Assembly (NCBI GenBank): GCA_964007475.1
Contig: OZ023274.1
Span: 26,937,090-27,001,089 of the forward strand
Reading direction: 5' to 3'
From: Hybos culiciformis
Lineage: Eukaryota; Arthropoda; Insecta; Diptera; Hybotidae
Length of the DNA stretch: 64,000 nt
In this document: piece after piece, positions 1 to 13,025 of the stretch
Layout: each line of letters starts with the position of its first letter
Position numbering within the stretch: position 1 is the first letter of the stretch
Made by a program: the position numbers and the translations under genes
The notes under the pieces: model-generated
Database searches by the model: none
Told to the model about the DNA's origin: nothing
The model's input: the letters and a program-made list of their open reading frames with translations, nothing else

Positions 1-69
1 TTATCATTTTAAGAAAAAATTTGGCGATTTTGTAAAATAATTTTTTTCTTTTTATTCGACTTTTCACAG

Positions 70-114
70 ATTCTGATTCAGATTGTGGTTTGGAAATAGT
101 TGCAACCCTAAAAG
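70..114 (+). CDS. cert: CERT exon, 45 nt, acidic N-terminal segment
   Basis: Short internal exon between a CACAG acceptor and a GTAGAA donor. It encodes an SDSD-containing acidic stretch and the first PH residues. It enters with two bases of a split codon and leaves with one, and that base joins the GT at 1253 to make Gly. It aligns with the acidic lead-in to the PH domain of known CERTs. It is too short for ORF calling. Confidence 0.8.
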
Positions 115-3100
115 GTAGAAAAATTAAAAAAATTATATTAATAAAAGCAATATTTTTGTTTTTAAATTTTTTTTTGTAATAACCCAATGCTCTTGGAGTA
201 TTAATAGAGAGTAGGTAGTTGTGAAAAAAAGATACAGTGGGGTATGGAAATTTATGTTTTTGTGAAGTCACCACCAAAATGTATAATGCTTTTAATTGTT
301 TATATACGTACTATATATACCTACCTATATACATACTATGAAAAAAAATTTAATCTAAACAAAAAAAAATTTTAATTATTATTTTAAAATAATTACGATT
401 TAATTTTATAACTTAACGCCCCAAACAAAAAAAAATATTTTAAGTATTACCTATAATTTTTTTGTCCGTTCGTTTTCCAACAAAAATTTCTATCCAACCT
501 TATTACTGAAATGCTTATAACTAATGATCTGCCCAATCTATTTGAATTCTTTGAATGCCAAAATGTGAACAATCTCGTTTACATTTACCTCGACTCAAAG
601 ATGAGATTCTACGATTTTTGCATTTCGGAGTTAAAGGCTGTCAACGAGCAAAAGATCAAAAAAATTTTATTTTAAATTTCTTTTTAAAATTTTAATGGGT
701 TCCGATGAAAATTAGTGTTTTGGGTATAGATAGATGTCGATTAGAGGAATTTTAAAAAATGCTTAGTTTCCAAAGATTCGAACTGGTCTTTGGATTTCAA
801 TGAAAATTGTTTTATTTGTAGATGGTATATGAATAAATGGTATTTGTATAGGATATTGAAGAAACTTAAAAACTTATTTAGTTCCTTGTTGAAAACGGGC
901 CTCAAATAACAATCTTCTATATTTTTATTTAAGAAAATTTATAGGTAGGTTAATACCAACATGATAGTCGTGGGAGTTCCTTTCTTTCTACCTCTGGTTA
1001 GAAATATTGTATACCTATAAGTAGTGTCGAAAAAAAATATGGTATGCAATATGGTTTTTATCTGTTTGTATAAATTAAAAAAAAAATACCGGACTATAGT
1101 TCAGTTTCCTACTAACTATCTTTTTTTCGCTGTATAATGTAATTTGTAGTATAATGCTGTATAATAGTAATTTGTTGTATTTATTATTTCATTTTTATTA
1201 TTGTCTTTCCGTCCAACATTTTTCTTATACATATATATTTTAATTATTTTAGGTTACTTATCTAAATGGACAAATTACATTCATGGTTGGCAGCCTAGGT
1301 ATATTGTATTGGGCCAGGATGGTATTCTTTCTTATTATAAAAGTGAAAGCGAAAGTGATTTCGGATGTCGGGGTGCAATATCGCTATCGCAAGCAATTGT
1401 CAAGGTAATACTTGATTAGTTTATTTTATTTTGATTTCATTAATGATTTAATTTATGATTCATTAAAAAAAAAGTAAAGGAAAAGTTAAGTTTATCGTAG
1501 TTTTTGATTTAATTATAATGTACGAGGTACTATCTACTACGTTAATTTTAATAAATTTGTCAGTATCAACATCTGTTTTTCTTGTTCTCTTTGGAACCCT
1601 GTCATCGTTAAATATTAATAAGTATTACGGTATTACAAACATGTCTGACCTTCCTAATTTTTATTTTTTTTTTTTATTTTAATTAGGGCCATGAGTTTGA
1701 TGAGTGCCGATTTGATGTTACAGTGAATAACAGCATATGGTATTTAAGAGCTGACAATCCGGAAGATAGATTACATTGGGTAGAAGTTTTGCAGTCTTAC
1801 CGGTTGGAAAATGGTGTTAATTCAATTAGTGGAACTGGTAATAATAAATACACAATTCATTCCTAGGTCTAAAATATTTAAAAAAAAAGTATTTTAAATT
1901 TTTAAATCTTTATTTTATTATGAATTAGAAATATTTTAATATCTAGTTTACACTAGTTCCTATGAGTTTACATTATAAAATTAATAATAAAATCATTTAA
2001 TTGTGTGTAAACAACCTTTTCCAAAAATATTTTTGTTTACAATACATTGGTATAATCCATAATCTGTGCATTTCAAATAAATTTCTTCATTGAATATTCT
2101 CTTAATTAAATCTTTGAATTGAAGCTAAATCATTGATAATTTGGATTTAATGAAAAGAAAACAATACCTAGACTATATTTCAAAAATAATTAATGATTGC
2201 ATGCATTTAAAAAGAAATTATTGATAAAGATATTATTTTAACAAAAAAATTGTTTTGATTAATTCTCAAATCTCAGTCAGAAAAAAATTAAAAGAAAACA
2301 AAAATTATAAATAAATAATATTTTATTTCCAAAATTTTTTTTTACTGAGAAGAAATTTGCATTTTACTATTGGTAAATGAAAATGGATAAGTAGACAATT
2401 GTATTATTTTGTATTAATTAGATTAAATAGAAAAGAATCTATTTGTTCTTTGTTAAGCAAGTTTAATTAAATAAGTAATGCGTTTTTTTTGTAGAAATTA
2501 GAAGGCATGGTTCAACTTTATCACTTCAATCAAATAATCTATCAAGTGCAAGTGCAAATAGCCTTAAACGAACACATCGAATTTTGAAAGAAAAAGTTAA
2601 TGAAATTGAAACATTTAAAGATATTTTGTATGGTCAAATAGAAACATTACAAAGGTACTCTTGTTGTCAATACAAAATGTGAAAAATGATCGTAAAAATT
2701 CTTAAATTTTTGACTAGATATTTTGATGCGTGTGCAGACATCAATTTCAATGAAAAGCCATTAAATTTAGGAAATGGTCTTAAGCCAATAGATTTTAAAG
2801 TGAGTTTTTTTTTTATAATAAACTAGCAGTTGTTTCTATGCTTTGATGCTAAAACGGCCTATGTACACTTTTGACCGAAATCTATTAATAATGACGTTTA
2901 ATGCCCTGATTTATTCCCAACCATTTGCAAAACTTACTTGAAAGCTTTATTATAATTATAAACTGCTCAAAATTACGTTGGTGGTTCTTATTTGTTAGAA
3001 ATATCTATGAACATAGGTTTTTTTTTATTTAGCATCAAGGCACAGTTAAGTACGACAGAGTTTTGAACGAAAACAAAATTTTTTTTTCTCGATACCGCAC

Positions 3101-6100
3101 ATAACATAGGTTTTGTGAAATTGGAAATTTATAAAAAAATTGTTAATATTTTTATTTCTTCCACATTTTATTGAAAGATAAGAAATAATTACTATTTTTG
3201 AGTTAAAAACATTAAACATAAATTTAATTTAAAAATTCCCTGAAAGTTTTAAAAATTTGTTTTTATTAATAATTTTTTTTTTTGTTAAGGGAGAATCGAT
3301 CACTTTTCGAGCAACTACTTCTGGTGTTACAGCTACTTTACAACATTGTCTTGATTTAATCAGTGTCAGAGATGATCTGTGGAAAAAAAAAATTGATAAA
3401 GAAATTGATAAATATAAAAAATTAGAAGAACAGACGAATCACGTGACGAAGGAACTGGAAAAAATGCAAAATACATCATATCCGGGACCAGATCTTGAGG
3501 TGAGTTTTATTAAGTTTAATTTATTTTTTTTTAATATTATACTAAGAAAAATTATTTATAGCTTTAATCCCTGATCCTCCAAATAAATTTTTTTTTATCA
3601 TTTTAACTTTATTATCAAAAACAAAATGCTCTTTCTGACCGGAATGAAATAATTGATGATTTTATTAATAATAATATCAGAATCAAAAATACAATGACGG
3701 ATTATGAATTTTTTGTTTCTTATTTTAATTATGCATGTTTGTTTTTTGCAGTTTTGTCATTCGATGTATGTATGTCACACTTCTCTGTAAAAAAAAAACT
3801 ATGTAGGTATCTATTATGGAAAAGAGAGATCATTCGTAACTAAGTTTATTTTATTTTCATTTTTCCTATTGAGAATCATCAAAAAACTAATGATTTTTTA
3901 GTTAGATTAATTTTTTTTTTTAATTAAAAAAAAATACAATTTTTTTTTAAATACAATAATCATTAAAATAATTTTAATTAGTGAATCTCCCTTTTAAACA
4001 CGGTATATATTATTATCATATGTTAAATGTTGAATCATCAACAACGAACGTTCCTACTTAGAACTGAAAAACTAAAATGTGAAATATTTTATGATTAATA
4101 TGCAAAACAAAAAAAAAAGTGTAACACTTAGTAAAAGAAAAGAAAAATATATCAAAGCTTTCTGAAAGCTTTAATTTTATGTTTATTATGGAAATTTTAA
4201 TAATTTTACGTTATAAATTACTTTATATATGTTTTTAGAAAAAAATATTTTATGTTAAAAATTTTTTTATTGCAACAAATAAATTTTATTTATGTGAATA
4301 GTACGTTCATAGTCTAATTCTAATAGTTGAAAACAACGAATCGTGAGAATTAATTTTTTTTTCTTAAGAATATACAGTAATATTTTCTTTTAAATATAAT
4401 TTTTTTTAAAAGGAAAAATGTGTATTTAATCAACAGGGGTATCGTAATGTCAACAGGACATAACGTCGTCAATTGATTTAATATCTCAAAAACTCAGTCA
4501 AAGTTAATTGAGGTTACAACACTTTATGAAAGGGACATAAATGTTTTAAACTAAACTTTTAAATTTAAATATTCACTTTCTGTGCCATAACGTTAATTGA
4601 CGTTATATTCTGTTGACGTTATGACACTCAAAAATTTTATTAGAGATAAGAAAGTGTGATATGTAGGATTGAATAAGGGATTTCTTTTCATGAATGTAGT
4701 AATACGTGATGTTTCTGAAATTAATCGTCGGATTTATTTCCTATAATTAATGTAATAAATAAGTTTTTTATTTTTTAATTTCATTACAAATTTTTATTTT
4801 TTGAAGTAGGTATAGAATTCCAAAAATTCTAAATTAGGTACTTGTTATGCATGACAATTATTTTTCAAATAAAAACCATATACTGAAAAAATTAAAATAA
4901 AAGCATTTAAATGGCTTCAATTCGGTCACATTATAAAAATATTTTTATCAGAAAAAAAAAAAAAAAAAAAAAACTAAATTTTATGGGTAATACTTTCAGT
5001 TTTCATCGAACTTTAACTGAGTAAAGTTAAATTATATATTGATTTTCTGTATATATACAATATTATAATATAAAAATTATTGATACAGAAAATAAAATAA
5101 AAGTTCTATGAAAGAACAATATTGTTTTGTGTATTTATTAACAACACAGTATTGAGTGTATAATAAAATATCAATAAAAAAAGCTGTGTGGTTTATTTGT
5201 TAAATTTTTAAATTCTTCTAAATATTATTATCTTAATGTTATAAAAATGCCATCATCGTTAGCAGTATTACTTAAAGGATTCAGTAAAAGTCGAAGCAAA
5301 ATTGTGAGCACATTAGCAACAACAAGAAAAAAATATATATATATTTTGACTGATAATTTTTTATTTATTTTTTTTTTATTTGTTTCTACTTTATAATAAT
5401 GGTCTGTTGAATACAGAAAATGTAGATATTTGTGTTTTTTTTTTTTTTTTTCGTTCATATTGAAATTATCAAGAAAACGTTATTTTGCATACCTGAATAC
5501 CTTTTCCTTATCTACACATTATAACGTTACGACAATTTTATACATTACATATTTTCAAAAATAATAACCTAAATAGTTTTTTTTCTGTTAGAATTTTGAG
5601 TTGTTTTATGTCAGAGATATTAAATTTTGAGAATGTTGCATTGCGTACTAAAAGTTATTTTTTTGAATTTTGTTTGAAAAAAATGGATATAGTTACTTCA
5701 TTATGTATACTTCCAAGAAATTATTTGGTGTTTGGTGAATGGTCTATTGTAATCAAATATAAAGCATTTAACATGTTTGACATGGTATTACCTTTGGTTG
5801 TACTACATACATGTTACATACATACATTTATTAATTTTAATCGAATAAGTATTGTACATTTGCAAGTTTATATCTTTTTAAATCAAAAATCTTTGAACAA
5901 ACTTAAAAAATTAATTAAACAGTTTTACTTCTAAAAATAACAAGCTGATACACATTCCATAGTTGCACTCTACGCAAAACCATTTAACGTAAATTCCTAA
6001 TATCTAACTACAATAGAAAATTCTTAATTAGTGTACTGTGAACTAAATAACATACATTAAAAGTATGTTATTTATTCAATAAAAATTAAAGACCAACGGA

Positions 6101-9100
6101 TAGAAATAAAAAAATAAAATTATAAGTAGCTTTTATTTTATAGCGGCACGTGTGTAAAGTCATTTCCATATACATACTGTAATAAGATCTTGGTATTAAG
6201 TTTGTTTTTAAATAATTTTACCAAAAAAGGATTATCGTCATAAAAAAAAGTTTTATGTTTTGATGAGATTTAGTTTTAAAATTTTATATAAATACCTACC
6301 TATCCAAAAAAAAAAAAAAAAAAGAAGTGAAAATAAATTTTAATTTTTTGGCGTGTAAAAAAACAATTAATATACATGGGTTAATATGATAATTTGACAA
6401 TATTAATGCAATATACCCATAGTTAGAAATATCATAATAATGACTGATAAAAATGTAAAAAATATTATTTGTGACTACTTGCTAAACTATTAACTTCAAT
6501 AGACGTGAAGAAATTTTAACTTCCCATTTTAATTAAAATTTTCGCATAAAATATGGCTATCAATAACTATTTTATTATTATTTTTTCTTTTTTTTTAATT
6601 TAAAATTTAATTTTAAAATTTTATGCGAACAAAATTTTTAAAGTAAATATTTAATATTCAAAATAAGATTAATAAAGAAATATTTAAATATATTATTAAG
6701 AAATATTATATAATATATATATACAATGCATATATATGTTTTTATGTTTTTGTATTTGTGGTATATTTTATAAAAATTTGTAATAACCACATTTTATTTA
6801 ATCATTTTATTAAATCATAATTACCTACCCTAATTGAATGAGAATAGAAATATCTAATTCAATAATAATAATAATAATATTTATTTCGGACTAAGGTTGA
6901 AAAATTATAGGGTTGGATATCGTTTTATACCAAAATTTATTATTAAAATTTAACAAATTTTTTAGAATTTAGATGAAAAATTTTATTTCCATATTAAATT
7001 AAAATAAATTACCTTATAGGGTTCCAATTATAAAAAAGTAAAATTGTGACTCAAAAATGAGTGCAAACTGAATTGCCGGGTAAAATAAGTCTGTGTAAAA
7101 TTTAAAGTCAATCGAAAAGGGGAAAGTGGTTGAAATCTCGACTTCAAATTTGGACCGTCACAGACAAGAAAGAAAAAATGAAAAAACATTATAAAATATA
7201 AATTTATATATTTGAATAATAATTATAAAATTTATGTTATTTTTCAGTAATTTCAAAATAACTTCAAGTTTTTATAATACAGTTTGTCAATGACGGTCTC
7301 AAATTATCAGAACCAAATTTAACATATAAAGAATAAAAAAAGTATACATAATGTGCATATTTAATGTGATTTTTAAAATATTTTAATTCCAATAATGATG
7401 GTCTGAGAACTCTTCCCCCGAGTTAGACTAAACTTAGTTCAAATGATAAAATAATTCAAATAAAAATTAGTTTTCTTAAAATATAAAATTTCATTTTCAA
7501 TATTGCATTCATTATTATCAGCTAAAATTATTTGAATTTAAGTTAAAAAACATATGAATTTAATTAATAAAATTGTTTACAAGCAAAAGTTAATTAATAT
7601 ATGGTATAATAAATATCTTCTTTTTTTTTACTAATTTTATTTCTATTCTAAAATATTTCTACGATATTTAATATAATTAACATTCTTTATTTAATAACTG
7701 ATTCAGTTTTTTTTTAACATATTATAATAATCTCCTACATCGGATTTAATTTTTTAACAAAAAAAAAATTAAATAACTATCCATTTGTTTATTATCCGGT
7801 GCCTACAACAGTATCATTATAATTATAACAGTATGAGAAAAAAATTTTAAATGTTAAGTAAGGGAACATACATGCGTATATATTTATTGCCCACATGATA
7901 GCATGTTACTACAATAAAAAATATCTCCATTGTCATCTTTTATTTTGGTACAAATATTTGAAAAATAAGCTATTTAATACATGAACATAAACCGAATATT
8001 TTTATTTTTAAAAATGTAGGAATTAAATTTTTATTGTTTATTTTAATTTATTTACAGGAAGGGCCACATTCAACTCTACCAGAAGATGAATTTTTTGATG
8101 CAGTTGAAACAGGTTTAGATAAAATTGAAGAAGATCGTCAGCTAAGAGTTCGTCTGAAATATCAAAATCAACAATCACAAGTTAGTGTTACCAGTTCGCA
8201 TAGTTTAGCCAGCCCAATTAATGAAAATCAAAATGAAATTGATGATTTTGGAACGGGAAGATTGGCTAAAGAACACAAATTATGGCCAGAGGTAAAATTA
8301 ACTTTAAATTTAATGTAATTTAATATTAAGCATCTGAAAGTAAATAATATCGAAATATTTTCTTTTGCTTAGATTGACAGAGTTTGCTTAGAACAATTAA
8401 AGTATGCACGTGAAGGTGTAGGGCAGGGTGGTAATGGTTGGCAAATCTTTGCTGATGAAGGTGAAATGAAAATGTATAAACGTGAGGAAGAAGTAAATGG
8501 TATGGTAATTGATCCATTAAAAGCTTGTCACATGGTCAAAGGAGTAACAGCTAGAGAGATGTGCCATTTTTTTTTTATGCCCGATTTCAGAAACGATTGG
8601 GAAAGTAAGAAAATTCATAGTTTTAAAACTTATAAATAAACATGGTATTAAAATAAAATATTATTAATTGTAGCTACTCTGGAAGATTGTACAATATTAG
8701 AAAAGGTCTCACCAGATACTTTAGTATTTTTACAAACACATAAGCGTGTTTGGCCCGCTAGTCAAAGAGATGCACTTTTTTGGTCACATATGCGCAAAAT
8801 AACAGATAATAAAGATGAAGGCGCCCATGATAGTTGGATAGTGTGTAATAATTCAATGGATTATGACGAATACCCGGTATGATATTTTATTAAAATATAT
8901 TATTATTAAGCATTGGTAATCTTATTAGGAATCAAACTGTTCTAGAAATTTTCTACGGTGATCTAAGCTTCAATATTGAACAATTTTTCGATATAAAAAA
9001 TTAATTCTACTTTTGTGTAAACAATTATGTAGTTATTATAAGAAGGAATAATTAATGTGTAAGCTAGTTTACATTTCAAGGGTTAATAACAAATGCTCAA

Positions 9101-9497
9101 ATTCATATCTGATAAATAATAGTTCCTATATTCTAATGAATAATTATAATTTTATTGTGATGATGATCTTTATTTTCAGCCGAATACCGGGAAATGCATA
9201 AGAATATTTTTAACAGTAATATTAGTATGTCAAACTTTTGTAGATAAAAAAAATATTGAAGGACCAATAACTAGGGATGATTTATCATGCAAAATAACAT
9301 ATTGTTCAGTTGGTACAAGCTTTTTTCATATTAAATTATGAACGATTTTATTGTTTTTTTATATTTTAGTGAATCCTGGAGGTTGGGCACCTGCTAGCGT
9401 GTTGCGAGCAGTTTATAAACGTGAATATCCAAAGTTCCTAAAACGCTATACACAATATGTAATTGACCAGTGCAAAACTAGCCCTATTATGTTTTGA
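70..9497 (+). CDS. cert: Ceramide transfer protein (CERT), 5' end outside window
   Basis: Cytosolic lipid carrier that extracts ceramide at the ER and delivers it to the Golgi for sphingolipid synthesis. Eleven exons (70-114, 1253-1404, 1687-1837, 2495-2654, 2718-2799, 3290-3499, 8058-8291, 8373-8604, 8674-8876, 9180-9312, 9370-9497) join without a frame break into 575 residues plus TGA. Order in the visible protein: PH domain from about residue 14 ([14 protein letters not shown], the Golgi PI4P-binding module), a serine-rich motif ([10 protein letters not shown]), a coiled coil, an FFAT motif near residue 277 (EFFDAVE, binds VAP on the ER), and a START domain over the last 230 residues or so ([27 protein letters not shown]). 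All these match vertebrate CERT in order and spacing. The start codon lies upstream of position 1. The alternative 26-residue Goodpasture-antigen-binding exon of vertebrates is not seen between the FFAT and START exons. It converges on the Dscam-like gene. Confidence 0.95.
1253..1404 (+). CDS. cert: CERT exon, PH domain first half
   Basis: Encodes [20 protein letters not shown] and the [20 protein letters not shown] segment of the PH domain. Acceptor TTTTAG, donor GTAATA. The protein ORF running upstream from 1201 is intron read-through, not a start. Confidence 0.93.
1687..1837 (+). CDS. cert: CERT exon, PH domain second half
   Basis: Encodes [20 protein letters not shown] and the RLHWVEVLQ helix that closes the PH fold. 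Donor GTAATA; a read-through stop follows shortly after, which supports the exon end. Confidence 0.92.
2495..2654 (+). CDS. cert: CERT exon, serine-rich motif and coiled coil
   Basis: Encodes [10 protein letters not shown] followed by a Ser-rich run and [20 protein letters not shown]. In vertebrate CERT this serine-rich motif is multiply phosphorylated and shuts off transfer activity; the conserved serines suggest the same control here. Confidence 0.92.
2718..2799 (+). CDS. cert: CERT exon, middle region
   Basis: Encodes [18 protein letters not shown] and a stretch ending IDFK. The first base completes the Arg codon split from the previous exon; donor GTGAGT. Confidence 0.9.
2836..3048. repeat. 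Small inverted-repeat element in CERT intron
   Basis: CTTTGATGCTAAAACGGCCT near the left end is mirrored imperfectly by CATAGG(T)n...TTTAGCATCAAGGCA at the right end, about 210 bp overall. MITE-like; weak evidence. Confidence 0.3.
3290..3499 (+). CDS. cert: CERT exon, coiled-coil middle region
   Basis: Encodes [20 protein letters not shown] and a Lys/Glu-rich helix ([16 protein letters not shown]). Phase 0 at both ends, 70 codons, donor GTGAGT. It matches the conserved KGEAITFKATT block of CERTs. Confidence 0.93.
4440..4626. repeat. MITE-like inverted repeat in the large CERT intron
   Basis: Left end TATCGTAATGTCAACAGGAC..AACGTC is mirrored by right end GTTATATTCTGTTGACGTTA..GACA, with GTCAACAG and ATAACGTC shared in both arms. 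About 187 bp, no coding capacity. The rest of the 3500-8057 intron is AT-rich sequence with a poly(A) run near 4950-4973 and no recognised gene. Confidence 0.45.
8058..8291 (+). CDS. cert: CERT exon with FFAT motif
   Basis: Encodes [19 protein letters not shown], which contains the FFAT core EFFDAVE preceded by acidic residues, then a Gln/Ser-rich linker. Phase 0 at both ends, 78 codons. It follows a 4.5 kb intron. Confidence 0.94.
8373..8604 (+). CDS. cert: CERT exon, START domain beginning
   Basis: Encodes [20 protein letters not shown] and the [20 protein letters not shown] segment, ending in FRNDWE. Donor GTAAGA splits a Thr codon. Confidence 0.94.
8674..8876 (+). CDS. cert: CERT exon, START domain centre
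   Basis: Encodes [19 protein letters not shown] and the [14 protein letters not shown] strand of the START ceramide pocket. Acceptor TGTAG, donor GTATGA. Confidence 0.94.
9180..9312 (+). CDS. cert: CERT exon, START domain
   Basis: Encodes [20 protein letters not shown] and [14 protein letters not shown]. Acceptor TTTTCAG; the donor leaves one base that completes Val in the last exon. Confidence 0.92.
9370..9497 (+). CDS. cert: CERT last exon and stop
   Basis: Encodes [20 protein letters not shown] then [10 protein letters not shown] and ends in PIMF-TGA, close to the PILF end of vertebrate CERT. Highly conserved C-terminal START helix. Confidence 0.95.
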
Positions 9498-9596
9498 TAC
9501 ACAAAATTTTTTAAAGTGTTTATTTATCCACTAAATTTGATAAGATTTTAGATAAAAAAAATGTAAATAATTCTATAACTGTGCTTTTTAGCAAAA

Positions 9597-9602
9597 AATA
9601 AA
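9597..9602 (+). terminator. Putative CERT poly(A) signal
   Basis: AATAAA 100 bases after the CERT stop codon. This is a plausible cleavage signal, but AATAAA is common by chance in DNA this AT-rich. Confidence 0.4.
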
Positions 9603-11109
9603 AGCACAATTATTTTAGTTTTTTGCCTGTTACTCATTACTGTAAATTCGCGTTTTTTTTTCTTAAATCTAATCTTCTATTGATGAATTGCACGCAAGGT
9701 AGCGTTAGACACATCGATTTTTCTACTTTGATTACTTATATTACTGACTTTCATTAAGCTTATTGTTTTTGCCTTTTGTTCAATTATTTTAATATTTATC
9801 GAATGCTGTGAGTTCTAAAATAATGAATTGAAAATCAAATCCTGAAATTTCAAAATGAAGAATATCGAATTAATAAAAAAGTAAAAGATAGGCTTATTCA
9901 ATGTTTTAAACTCCATTTTTATGTTTCGATGTTTGAACTCACAACTTGCTCTAGAACTGAAATTAACAATTAAGATTTTATTTAAGAATTGAGGCAAAAA
10001 ATTATCGAGAATTATAAAAAAAAAATGATATTACGTGCCTTATTTGTCATGAAACAAAAAAAAAAATGGTGAAATCAGAGATTGAAATTTTCTTTTAATC
10101 AGATTTTTAATTGAGATATATTATTGCTTTTTTTAATAGCCAAGACTAAAAAATCCAAAGTTATTTAAATGTTTATTAATTGGATTACTAAATTAAAATA
10201 AGTATAAAATTTTGTAATATCTTTGTTTAAACTCTCTTTTTTAGCTTGAAAAATTTTAATATAACAATTAAATAGACTTCAAAGTGCATTTAATACATCA
10301 TTGTACATATAATACAATTTTTTAATATAATAAATTGCTTAGATGTGTATTATCAGAATATTTTTAGAATTAAATGGATATTAAATAAACTAAACAAATC
10401 AAAAGTTTATTACGTTATGTCGGCCATACCGTACATATTTTTTTTATCTTGTTGACTGGAACATTGTCGGAAAATTTTTATTATCATATTTTTCTCTTAA
10501 GTTTTTAATTTAAAAATATTTGAGGTTCTATTTTATTTAATTGTTTGAATTTAAGTTATCACAAAATTTGAGCCTGAATTTTCTCTAATTTTACTTTGAA
10601 AATAGATTTGGATTTCTATACTCTATTATATACTTATTCTAATTATTAAATGTCGACATACTAAGCATCAAACTTAATATTCTTGTAAATAAAATGAACA
10701 TTTTACTTTTGTTTTTATTTCATTGAAAAAAAGGTTTTAATATTTGTTACTTTTTGACACTTGTTTTATAATATATTTTCCGTTGGCTATTTAGAATAAA
10801 ATATAAATAATTTTTTTATACGTACATACGTATTATTATTATTTTTTTTTTAATAATCTAAATATAAGAATGATAACTAAATTGTATTGACAAAAAAAAA
10901 ATTAAATTGATTTGTCTAAATGTATAATTCGTAAATAACAAAAATATACATCAACATGAGTATGTTGTTTTGGAAAAAGTAATTTTCTTTTTGAAGATAA
11001 AGCAGAGTATTTCGCATAATCAACAGGAGTTTCAAAAAATAAATATTTTAATTTAACTGTAACTGTAAATGTGGAAAATAATAAATTTGATTTTATAGCA
11101 TATTTATTA

Positions 11110-11534
11110 TAACCTGGGGATTATACTAAACTGTAAAACTGTCTTGACGAAGACAGTGTTTATGTGTGTTGGTGAATTTTTATTACTTTATTTATTTTAA
11201 ATTCACTGTCTTCTCTGCTGTCCGGATTTAAATCTGGACAACAGAGAAGACAGTGAAAAAGACAGTACAGTCAGGAAAAAATTAAAAGCAAAAAAAATGT
11301 GTGAATGCCAAAGAAAAAATTTAAATAAATGCCGTAATTTTATTTTCTTTACTGTACATAATAAAAAAAAGTGACAATTATGAAAAATAATAAATTTTCT
11401 GATAAAAAAAATCTGGACAATAAAAAAGACACCGAACTCACTGTCCGGTTTTTTTTCCTTACAAACACATACAAAAAACTAATACAACGATCCACTGTCC
11501 GGACAGTTTACTGTCTAATATAATCTGGGGGTTA
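11110..11534. mobile_element. MITE with TA duplication and internal hairpin
   Basis: 425 bp with terminal inverted repeats: TAACCTGGGGATTATACTA at the left, and TAACCCCCAGATTATATTA when the right end is read on the minus strand; both ends include further ACTGTC motifs and are flanked by TA. A central 52-nt hairpin (11204-11255) has 26-nt arms with two mismatches, CACTGTCTTCTCTG being the outer part. No transposase reading frame. TA target duplication and end structure suggest a Tc1/mariner-type relative. Confidence 0.65.
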
Positions 11535-13025
11535 TAGACAAACATCGAGAAAAAAGTTACATAAATTTAATTTGGGCCAGCGTTGGTTCCAAAATTACCA
11601 CAATCGATTTTATATATTATTTATATTTAGAAATATTGCCTGAAAAGGAAAAGTCGTAGTTTGAACATTTAAGAATCGAATGGCATCTTTATAAATTAAA
11701 AAAAATATCTCCAAAAAATCCAAATATCTAATAGTTAATTTTTTTTAATATGAAAGCTAGAGATCTGCTAATTAATTAAACGTTGAAATATTATATCACT
11801 AAGGCGTGAGCCCAATAGTTCATATACTAATGAATATTAGTATTTTGACGATTTTATATTTTTGGCCTTGGTCATAAGTTCATTAAAGTAAAAATATTTT
11901 GTACGCTGACATCATATACATACCTACTTTGAATGCTGCCATCAGTTGCTCTCATTGACCATTTTGCACTTGAAATTATTCAAAATAAAACATTTTTTTT
12001 TTTTTTTATTATTATTTATTTAACAATTTTTCTTTCCCCGTTAGTGTGTAATAAATGTGTGACTTTTATGTTTCGTTTGTTTCTAAATTTTTTTTTATTT
12101 TAAAAATTTACATCAAGTTTATTATAATGTTAATAAATTTTTATATCAGATCTAATTATTTTGGTGCTTTGCGCTAAATATTGTTTGGTTTTTAAATTTT
12201 AATAGTCGAAATTTCATGTTCTTTATGTTTTACATCAAATTTCAGGACTCGGGGATAGAAATTTTTTCTTGACTTAAGAAATTGTCAAAACTCTTTCTTC
12301 TGTTTTTATATCCTTGTACAATTGGGATGAAATTAAATAATAATATTAAATAAAAAATTTTAGAGCTGGAAAATATTGATTTTCGATAAATGATGGTATA
12401 AATTTAGATTTATGAACTACAGAAATGACTACGAAAAAAAGAACTGGTTTTTAAATTTAACTAAACTAAATCATAGGACGAACTACACGTACAAGAATCC
12501 CAAAATAAAAGGAGGATTTGTTGCTTAAAATGAAACACATACATAATGTGTAGTATTGAATAATAAGAAAAGATTAACAATCCTGATTTTTAGTTCTTAT
12601 GTATGTTCTAATTATTGCATTTTTTTAATATGAAATGCTTAAGGTGTTTTTCACAAAAATTAGGTTTTATTGATTTGAACAAAAATGGTTTCTCAAACAA
12701 CTCTAAAAGAAATTAATTGTGATTTCGTTATATAAGTCATTACAAATTATTTATATTTTGAATTTATTTTTGTATATTGTCACATTAATATTTTGTATTA
12801 GTTTACTTTTTGGTTTTTTTTTTCTCTTTTACAAAATAAATAATTAGTTTTATTATTTTTAAATAAATTTATGATTTGCTGGTTGTATAAAATTTTTTTT
12901 ATGAAATAATTTATAACATTTATTCTACTTTCTATATTAATTTTATTTCGTTTTTATTATTGAAAAATTATATTTTTCTGAATATTAATTATTAATGCAA
13001 ACAAATTCAACAATCATTATATTGC

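Noticed and set aside
5596..5934. 112-codon plus-strand frame in the CERT intron
   Set aside because: Low-complexity Phe/Leu/Ile composition, no domain, no splice logic linking it to CERT, whose exons on both sides join in frame without it.
6536..6640. Inverted TTCGCATAAAAT / ATTTTATGCGAA pair
   Set aside because: Only about 15 bases match and composition is nearly all A/T; too weak to call an element.
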